Position numbers and translations under genes: made by a program | Source: Candidatus Woesearchaeota archaeon | GTDB lineage: Archaea > Nanobdellota > Nanobdellia > Woesearchaeales > JAHWHD01 | Assembly: GCA_019323525.1 (NCBI GenBank) | Contig: JAHWHD010000090.1 | Coordinates: forward strand, 1-17,306 | DNA length: 17,306 nt | Direction of reading: 5' to 3' | The notes under the pieces: model-generated | Told to the model about the DNA's origin: nothing | The model's database searches: none | The model's input: the letters and a program-made list of their open reading frames with translations, nothing else | In this document: in pieces, positions 1 to 4,271 of the stretch | How positions within the stretch are numbered: position 1 is the stretch's first letter | How the letters are laid out: the number at the start of each line of letters is the position of its first letter

Positions 1-544
1 CTCCATCTATCTCCACGTTCCTGAACTCTATCTTCTTGACGTGCTTGTTCTGGATATCAACGTCAATATCGTAATTGCCCTTTGGAACATCTACAAGAGA
101 GATGCCTGTTGTCTGTTTAATTAGTTCACCATTGCATTTAACATTAATCATTGCTGAGACAATACTGTCTTCACTATCCCTGACTGCAAACCTTGCTTTT
201 GTTGTTTCTGTTGCTAAGATAGGTTCTATAACAGATTCAGCAAGCGGTGGAGTCTCTGGCAATGTTTCGATTATTGTCTCGATAAAGGTCTGATCTGTTT
301 CGTTTATTATTGAATTGGTTATTTCATTGGTTGTTTGATTAGTTAAATTAGTCAGATTAGTTTGATCTGTCGTCTGATTAAACATCTCAGATACATTGAT
401 ATTAGTAATATTATCAGCAACAGTAAGACCAGTTATACCAGGTTTTAGCAAGAAGACTGCAGCAACTGCTATGATAAGGAACACTGGAAGTAAGTCTTTC
501 AGAACCTCTTTTTCCACTTTCCGTATAGTCTTTTTCCTACTCAT
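1..544 (-). CDS. Membrane-anchored surface protein with Asn/Thr-rich stalk (partial, C-terminus outside window)
   Basis: The frame starts with ATG at 544-542 and stays open to the window edge, giving 181 residues without a stop. A basic cytoplasmic N-terminus (about 1-17) precedes one membrane segment (about 18-35), followed by the motif GITGLTV. Residues 45-85 form an Asn/Thr-rich linker with about seven N-x-S/T sequons, probably a glycosylated stalk. From about 115 a small beta domain begins and ends near GNYDIDVDIQ...KKIEFRNVEIDG. It resembles carboxypeptidase-regulatory-like domains and matches two stretches of the 1493-aa protein at 6939-11420. The start overlaps the stop of the 90-aa gene upstream as ATGA, so translation is probably coupled. 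Topology is inferred as N-in with the bulk outside the cell. The specific function is unknown. Confidence 0.85.
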   Translation of the reverse strand, partial: MSRKKTIRKVEKEVLKDLLPVFLIIAVAAVFLLKPGITGLTVADNITNINVSEMFNQTTDQTNLTNLTNQTTNEITNSIINETDQTFIETIIETLPETPPLAESVIEPILATETTKARFAVRDSEDSIVSAMINVKCNGELIKQTTGISLVDVPKGNYDIDVDIQNKHVKKIEFRNVEIDG

Positions 545-813
545 TTCTTGACTAAAACCTCTTTTTTCTCAACAGGGCATTTCCAGATCTCGAAGAATTG
601 GTCTAGGTCTTTCTCGAATTCCTTAGGTACCATTAGAACTGTTCTACCAAGATGCTCGATATTGAAACGTTTAACAACGCCAGACTCACCGTCGCGGCCC
701 TTTAAAGCGTAGTAGAATCTTACCTTATCCTTCTTCAATAAATGCTCTGTAGAATATGTGAAAATAACAAACTCACTATAATTCTCTATAATTATACCTC
801 TTTTTTCGCTCAA
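541..813 (-). CDS. Small cytosolic protein of unknown function, coupled to the surface protein downstream
   Basis: This 90-residue soluble protein has no signal peptide or membrane segment. It has alternating hydrophobic strands (KVRFYYALKGRDGESG) and a charged C-terminal half with one Cys (FFEIWKCPVEKKEVLVKK). I do not recognise the family. TTG at 813-811 is the first usable start. A TATA-like element at 847-840 predicts transcription from about 817, so the message would be nearly leaderless. An SD-like AAAAGAGG lies inside codons 4-6 and is followed by TATAATT, so a rare ATT start a few codons later cannot be excluded. The stop overlaps the next gene's ATG as ATGA. A perfect 17-nt palindrome lies just upstream of the start, so an autoregulatory DNA-binding role is possible, but no known fold supports it. 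Confidence 0.75.
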   Translation of the reverse strand: MSEKRGIIIENYSEFVIFTYSTEHLLKKDKVRFYYALKGRDGESGVVKRFNIEHLGRTVLMVPKEFEKDLDQFFEIWKCPVEKKEVLVKK

Positions 814-815
814 GC

Positions 816-832
816 TGTTAACTTAGTTAACA
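816..832. promoter_or_regulatory. Palindromic operator candidate 1 (perfect, 17 nt)
   Basis: TGTTAACTTAGTTAACA is a perfect palindrome with 8-nt arms around a central T. It sits between the minus-strand TATA-like element (847-840) and the TTG start at 813, over the predicted transcription start, where a bound repressor would block initiation. It shares the 9-mer CTAAGTTAA (read on the minus strand) with the palindrome in front of the ribbon-helix-helix genes (plus strand, 1126-1134). Confidence 0.6.
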
Positions 833-839
833 CAAGTCA

Positions 840-847
840 TATATAAA
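840..847 (-). promoter_or_regulatory. TATA box for the 90-aa gene and its operon
   Basis: The minus strand reads TTTATATA here. The predicted transcription start about 25 nt downstream falls near 817, a few bases before the TTG start at 813. This implies a nearly leaderless message. Confidence 0.5.
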
Positions 848-855
848 TGTTTCTA

Positions 856-872
856 TGTTAAATAAGCTAACA
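856..872. promoter_or_regulatory. Palindromic operator candidate 2 (imperfect, 17 nt)
   Basis: TGTTAAATAAGCTAACA keeps the outer TGTTA/TAACA arms of the perfect site at 816-832, with two mismatched pairs inside. It lies about 8 nt downstream of a minus-strand TATA-like string (890-881), the same arrangement as site 1. Centre-to-centre distance to site 1 is 40 nt. Confidence 0.5.
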
Positions 873-941
873 ACATTAAGGTATAATAAAGAAGCACAAT
901 TGATGGGTTAAAGAGCACTAAATATATAAAACTTGCGTTTT

Positions 942-958
942 TGTTAAATAGGTTAACA
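942..958. promoter_or_regulatory. Palindromic operator candidate 3 (imperfect, 17 nt)
   Basis: TGTTAAATAGGTTAACA pairs TGTTAA with TTAACA and extends by one further T/A pair to 941-959. It follows a plus-strand TATA-like string, AATATATAAA at 921-930, by 11 nt and would cover that promoter's start site. This could be a distal promoter for the ribbon-helix-helix operon at 1137. Confidence 0.5.
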
Positions 959-1091
959 AGCAAACACATTTAAATAGTATTAAAACTAGATCAAGAATTC
1001 CAGAATATATGAGTAAAATAATTCGATGTTATAATCCCCTCTCTATAATTAATAATTAACCTTCTATTTATATATATCGATTTTACAAACG

Positions 1092-1131
1092 TTTAAATAT
1101 AAGTTATATTACTTAGTCTACTTAGCTAAGT
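1092..1131 (+). promoter_or_regulatory. Promoter and palindromic operator of the ribbon-helix-helix operon
   Basis: A TATA box, TTTAAATA, at 1092-1099 predicts transcription from about 1121, leaving a leader of about 16 nt with no SD before ATG 1137. The perfect 12-nt palindrome ACTTAGCTAAGT at 1120-1131 covers that start point. An ACTTAG half-site precedes it at 1111-1116. Ribbon-helix-helix regulators typically bind short repeats of this kind and repress their own genes, so autoregulation is likely but inferred. Confidence 0.6.
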
Positions 1132-1136
1132 TAAAA

Positions 1137-1262
1137 ATGGTAAACATAAATATCACTATACCTGACGATTTGCACAAAAAGGCCAAAGTTAAATGTGCGA
1201 TAGATGAGATTTCTATAAAGGATTTTGTAATAAAGGTGTTAGAGGAAGCTATGAATGGTTAA
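1137..1262 (+). CDS. Mini ribbon-helix-helix (CopG/Arc-like) DNA-binding protein A
   Basis: This 41-residue protein starts MVNINITIPDDLHKKAKVKC. Its pattern is that of a minimal ribbon-helix-helix protein: an N-terminal beta strand with alternating residues (about 2-8), PDD-L leading into helix 1 (about 10-22), a turn near EIS, and helix 2 (about 27-39, IKDFVIKVLEEAM). The family forms intertwined dimers that insert a beta ribbon into the DNA major groove. There is no room for a second domain, so it probably acts only as a DNA-binding dimer. Its stop (1260-1262) lies inside the next gene, whose ATG is at 1255, giving an 8-nt overlap. The palindrome at 1120-1131 is a likely own operator. An antitoxin role is less likely because no toxin gene follows. 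Confidence 0.85.
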   Translation: MVNINITIPDDLHKKAKVKCAIDEISIKDFVIKVLEEAMNG

Positions 1263-1383
1263 TGTGAATATCCAAATTCCAGATGAGTTGCATAAGAAGA
1301 TCAAGGTAAAGTGCGCTATGGAAGGGATTACGTTAAAGGAATACGTCATCAACAGTATAAGGAGAAAACTAGAACAAAAATGA
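1255..1383 (+). CDS. Mini ribbon-helix-helix (CopG/Arc-like) DNA-binding protein B
   Basis: This 42-residue paralogue of the preceding protein starts MVNVNIQIPDELHKKIKVKC and ends in a basic helix (YVINSIRRKLEQK). The two proteins align without gaps across strand, helix 1 and helix 2 (VN-N-IPD-LHKK-KVKCA...I--K--VI). They clearly arose by tandem duplication and may form homo- or heterodimers. The gene starts 8 nt before its neighbour ends. Its own TGA (1381-1383) overlaps the ATG (1380-1382) of the secreted protein as ATGA, so all three are probably translated in series. Protein A has an acidic helix-2 end (EEAM) and protein B a basic one (RRKLEQK), a hint that they have diverged. DNA binding is inferred from family resemblance. 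Confidence 0.85.
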   Translation: MVNVNIQIPDELHKKIKVKCAMEGITLKEYVINSIRRKLEQK

Positions 1384-2474
1384 GAAAATTGATAATCACA
1401 ATCGCATTGTTTGTTGTTTTGATTAGTCTTGTCGCTGCTGAAAACCAAATAACTGGAAATTTTATAGATGTTACTGGAAACTATGTTGCAAGTACAGGAT
1501 CTTTTACTATTGAAAATATTGCGCCAGTCCTTGAGACTGATGATGAGATAATAGGTGCTGAAGGAGATCTTATAACTTTAAGTGCAAATGCATCTGATGC
1601 AAATGGAGACGAAGTGACAATATATTATGGTCTTCCGTTCAACACTTCAGGACAATGGCAGACAGAAGCTGGAGATGGCGGCATTTATCTTGTAAATGTT
1701 ATTGCGTCAGACAGTTATGTCAATACAACAGAAACTGTTACAGTGAAGATTGCGCCATACTGTGGGGATGGAAATTGTACTGCCGGAGAGACTTGTAGCA
1801 GTTGTGCTAGTGATTGCGGGCAATGCGCTGCAGTCGAGTCTGGGAATGGCAGAAGCCGCGGGGCAGTAATTGATACAAAAACTGTCGAGATACCACATTC
1901 GTTTGATCATAATGAAGAATCAGGAGAGGAAGAAGGAAAAGCAAAGGATACAGGTCAAGAGCAAAGTGGTAGCCTGGGAAGCGAAAAGACCGAAGGACCT
2001 ATTAAAATCAAAGTACAGATGGTTACAGAAAAGACATCTGAGAAATTAAGATTTAAGATTAACCTGAGAAAAGCTTTAAACATAAAAGAAAAAGGGACTA
2101 TTAAGATAACTGTTAGATACGCCATAATCCCTATAGAAACAGATAATGCAGCATTAACAGGGGCTGCTACATATGAAGAGTGTATATGCGATGCTGTGTA
2201 TGTCTATGAAGAGGTTATTGAACTTAAAGAAGATGAAGTTAACCTAGTAAAAGAAATTATTGTGCCTGAGTATCTGAAATCTGGACGTTATAAACTTATG
2301 TTAATTGCAGATTATCAAGGAAATGTTGCAGTAGAAGAGTCTGAGTTTGAAATTGAAAAGATAGGTCTAGTAGAGATGCCAAGTTCGTATAATGCTCTAA
2401 CGACATTGCTCATAATATTGGGTGTCGGGGCGTATATATTATTCTGGCATGGAAGTTTATTCTGCAAAAATTAG
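1380..2474 (+). CDS. Secreted, C-terminally anchored protein with Ig-like and six-Cys CGDG modules
   Basis: The 364-residue protein starts at ATG 1380, not at an in-frame ATG further upstream, because a signal peptide begins here (MRKLIITIALFVVLISLVAA) and this ATG overlaps the upstream stop as ATGA. After the signal come ITGNF and STGSFTIENIAP, then a PKD/cadherin-like beta domain (about 50-124). A six-Cys module follows (C128, C133, C139, C142, C146, C149) of the CGDGxCxxGExCxxCxxDCGxC type found in many archaeal surface proteins. An acidic linker (about 175-205) leads to a second beta domain (about 207-326) with ALTGAATYEECIC. A TM helix (about 338-356) and a short tail end the protein. 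It is probably outside the cell, anchored at the C-terminus. Its last 18 nt overlap the convergent gene at 2457. The ligand is unknown. Confidence 0.85.
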   Translation: MRKLIITIALFVVLISLVAAENQITGNFIDVTGNYVASTGSFTIENIAPVLETDDEIIGAEGDLITLSANASDANGDEVTIYYGLPFNTSGQWQTEAGDGGIYLVNVIASDSYVNTTETVTVKIAPYCGDGNCTAGETCSSCASDCGQCAAVESGNGRSRGAVIDTKTVEIPHSFDHNEESGEEEGKAKDTGQEQSGSLGSEKTEGPIKIKVQMVTEKTSEKLRFKINLRKALNIKEKGTIKITVRYAIIPIETDNAALTGAATYEECICDAVYVYEEVIELKEDEVNLVKEIIVPEYLKSGRYKLMLIADYQGNVAVEESEFEIEKIGLVEMPSSYNALTTLLIILGVGAYILFWHGSLFCKN

Positions 2475-3566
2475 AACATCTTCAATCTCTACAAATGTTC
2501 CAGGAGAGGTTTCGATCACAAGCTTAAAAAAGTTAGAAATAATAGGTTCAAACTGACAGGTATCTACGCATTCTGAAAAAAATGCGATTTGTTGATCTTC
2601 AGGGATTTGAGATATATTAATCTCCTCAGCAACAATTCCGATAGATACGTTTTGTATTTCTTGGGTTTCTGCAAACTGCAAAAAGTGCATTCGTTGCGTG
2701 ATTACATCGTCTATGGTATTAGGGGTTCTGGTATTTGAATGATGTTGCGTATCAGCAGGATCTGCGACTGGTTGCATTGGCTCAATTACAGGTTGTTGAG
2801 GTTGTGTATCCTTTGGTTCGTCAGGCTCTTCTATATCCGACTTTTTGTCTTTAGGAACATCGGGTTTTGGCTTATTCTTTTCTCTGTTCTCAGAAGGGGT
2901 TTCAGGTTTGTATATCAATTTCATGCCTATTCTAGGCTCAGAATCTTTTGGGTCTTTTTCGTTTTCAGAATCTTTGTCGTTAACCGCATCTTTGTCATTA
3001 GTAGAGCCATCTTTCCTTGAAGATCCATGTTTATCTGAGCTGCTTGAGCTACTACTACCACCTCTGCTAGCACCGGTTCCGTCACTACCACTATTGTCGC
3101 TAGCTCCGTCGCTGCCGCCGCCATCGTTACCTCCCCCTTTGCTGCTACTACCTCCGTCGCTGCCGCCGCCATCGTTACCTCCGCCTTTGCTGTTGCCGCC
3201 TCCAGTGGCTTTGCTGCCCTCTTTAGATTTACCCTCGCTAGCATAGCCTGTGATTAATGGTACGATTTCAGGTCTATCAGAATCAAAGACAAGCATTTTT
3301 TGGCCAGAGGCTGTAACAAGGAAAATCTTTGCAGTTCCGTTGCCAAGTATTTTTCCTGAGACTTTCAAGGCGTTTAAAGCAATCGCCTCAGTTGCGTTCT
3401 GAGTAATGAGGAGCATGCTTGTGTTGTTGGTGGCTGTGATATTTGCGCTGATAGGGATAATGTTTGATGTTACAAATCCCGTTATGCTTGGGTTAAAGAA
3501 CATCATGGTAAGACCAGTAACTATAGCAATTAAAGCAAACCCTGGTAAAAACCGCGCCACTTTCAT
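2457..3566 (-). CDS. Surface protein with N-terminal anchor, LGNG beta domain, Gly/Ser linker and CxxxC domain
   Basis: This 369-residue protein starts at ATG 3566. An N-terminal membrane segment (about 7-24) is followed by SITGFVTS. A beta domain (about 60-105) contains LKVSGKILGNGTAKIFLV and FDSD. A Gly/Ser/Asn/Asp-rich linker (about 115-180) includes a 16-residue tandem repeat, then comes a charged Lys/Asp/Glu/Pro stalk (about 180-290). The C-terminal beta domain (about 293-369) carries ECVDTC. The same order of membrane segment, ITG motif, LGNG domain, low-complexity stalk and CxxxC domain begins the 1493-aa protein at 6939-11420, so the two are paralogues in architecture. A TATA-like element at 3595-3588 predicts transcription at or next to the ATG, so the gene is probably leaderless and monocistronic. 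Its end overlaps the convergent gene by 18 nt. Function is probably in the cell envelope and is not otherwise recognisable. Confidence 0.85.
   Translation of the reverse strand: MKVARFLPGFALIAIVTGLTMMFFNPSITGFVTSNIIPISANITATNNTSMLLITQNATEAIALNALKVSGKILGNGTAKIFLVTASGQKMLVFDSDRPEIVPLITGYASEGKSKEGSKATGGGNSKGGGNDGGGSDGGSSSKGGGNDGGGSDGASDNSGSDGTGASRGGSSSSSSSDKHGSSRKDGSTNDKDAVNDKDSENEKDPKDSEPRIGMKLIYKPETPSENREKNKPKPDVPKDKKSDIEEPDEPKDTQPQQPVIEPMQPVADPADTQHHSNTRTPNTIDDVITQRMHFLQFAETQEIQNVSIGIVAEEINISQIPEDQQIAFFSECVDTCQFEPIISNFFKLVIETSPGTFVEIEDVLIFAE
3104..3192 (-). repeat. 48-nt-period tandem repeat inside the Gly/Ser linker
   Basis: Positions 3104-3144 and 3152-3192 are 41-nt copies differing at one base, with a 48-nt period. 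They encode two copies of SKGGGNDGGGSDG spaced by 16 residues. The near identity in DNA, not only in protein, points to a recent duplication and a length-variable linker. This stretch is far richer in G and C than its surroundings. Confidence 0.8.
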
Positions 3567-3587
3567 GAGTAAAATAAATAGTAACGG

Positions 3588-3595
3588 ATATTTAA
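3588..3595 (-). promoter_or_regulatory. TATA box for the surface protein at 2457-3566
   Basis: The minus strand reads TTAAATAT, 22 nt before the ATG at 3566. A transcription start about 25 nt downstream would coincide with the start codon, predicting a leaderless message. No SD precedes the ATG. Confidence 0.45.
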
Positions 3596-3635
3596 GCTAT
3601 TCGGTTATATCGTTAAATAAAAATTATATGAAATC

Positions 3636-3652
3636 TTGATTTAAAAAATCAA
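3636..3652 (-). terminator. Possible terminator of the large surface operon
   Basis: Just after the 3661 stop on the minus strand, TTGATTT and AAATCAA form a 7-bp AT-only hairpin with a 3-nt loop. It lies among T-rich stretches on both sides. Archaeal termination mainly needs T-tracts, so the T runs may matter more than the weak hairpin. The same 94 bases must also hold the promoter of the next gene. Confidence 0.35.
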
Positions 3653-3660
3653 TAAAAATA

Positions 3661-4260
3661 TTATTTTTTCTTTTTCCTAGCAACCTTCTCCTGTTTAGGT
3701 TTCTTGCTTTCCTTTTTCTTGGCCGGCCTTGCTTTTTTTGCTGAAGCTTTAAGTTTTGGCCTGAGCATGTACCAGTATAGTAAAAATATCACTACTAGGA
3801 CTATTATCACAATGATAACAGGAAGCATGTTAGATGATTTATTCTCTACTGTCATGTTTTCCCTTGTCTTTGTAAGGACAACATTTACGTTTATCGGAAG
3901 ACCGCAAGAGTCTACAGTGACAGCTGCTCCAGATGCTTGGTCTATGGGTGCGCATTTAACGCAAAAGTTTTGAGTATATTTGCCAAGTTCTTTAGGTGCT
4001 TTAACAGTTCCGTAGAACTCTGATATTGCATTAGCGTCCACTGTTACCACATCATCATCGAATTCAACATCAAGAAAAGAGCCTTCAAGTTCAAGGCTGC
4101 ACTCCACTGCAGTTGGTTTATTGATGTTTTGGATCTGGAACTTAAAACGTCCAGATTCTCCCTTGAGCAGCTGCAGCTCTGAAGGTAACGGATTAGTCAC
4201 GCCTGCAAACACAAACTGAGCTACTAAAAGTACTAATAATAATGTGATAAGTTTTTTCAT
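3661..4260 (-). CDS. Ig-like protein with signal peptide, C-terminal membrane anchor and Lys-rich cytoplasmic tail
   Basis: The 199-residue protein starts at ATG 4260. A longer in-frame ATG at 4383 was rejected because it lies in the upstream gene, while this one has an SD (AAGGGGTG) and begins a signal peptide (MKKLITLLLVLLVAQFVFA, cut near 19/20). An Ig-like beta domain (about 25-130) follows, starting LKGESGRFKFQIQN, with Cys at 54, 100, 103 and 119 that could form two disulfides. A TM helix (about 145-167) leads to a strongly basic tail (KASAKKARPAKKKESKK...). It lies 11 nt after the 869-aa secreted protein, which lacks an evident C-terminal anchor, and is the last gene of that operon. 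It may tether those partners to the membrane, with the tail touching nucleic acid or acidic lipid. That role is inferred. Confidence 0.85.
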   Translation of the reverse strand: MKKLITLLLVLLVAQFVFAGVTNPLPSELQLLKGESGRFKFQIQNINKPTAVECSLELEGSFLDVEFDDDVVTVDANAISEFYGTVKAPKELGKYTQNFCVKCAPIDQASGAAVTVDSCGLPINVNVVLTKTRENMTVENKSSNMLPVIIVIIVLVVIFLLYWYMLRPKLKASAKKARPAKKKESKKPKQEKVARKKKK

Positions 4261-4271
4261 TATTACACCCC

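Larger units (their letters stand above)
814..1136. other. Divergent intergenic control region with no convincing gene
   Basis: These 323 bases separate the minus-strand 90-aa gene from the plus-strand ribbon-helix-helix operon. They are very AT-rich and hold several TATA-like strings: minus 847-840 and about 890-881; plus 921-930, about 968-976 and 1092-1099. Three 17-nt TGTTAA...TTAACA-type palindromes and one 12-nt palindrome lie among them. A 16-codon reading frame from ATG 1009 has no ribosome site and was not called. The density of promoter-like strings may partly reflect base composition. Confidence 0.7.

Noticed and set aside
1009..1059. 16-codon frame starting ATG in the divergent intergenic region
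   Set aside because: No ribosome site, no recognisable peptide features, and a length expected by chance.
1137..1383. Toxin-antitoxin locus
   Set aside because: Ribbon-helix-helix proteins can be antitoxins, but the following gene encodes a secreted protein with signal peptide and anchor, not a toxin fold.
1239..1448. 69-aa minus-strand frame across the ribbon-helix-helix B gene and the signal peptide
   Set aside because: It is antisense to two well-supported coupled genes and has no promoter or SD.
3104..3192. CRISPR-like spaced repeats
   Set aside because: There are only two copies in frame inside a coding Gly/Ser linker, with an almost absent spacer and no Cas genes.
2845..3246. Leu/Pro/Ser-rich frames on the plus strand and an Ala-rich minus frame over the Gly/Ser linker
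   Set aside because: These are shadows of the repetitive linker of the gene at 2457-3566. Composition follows from the repeat, with no start signals.
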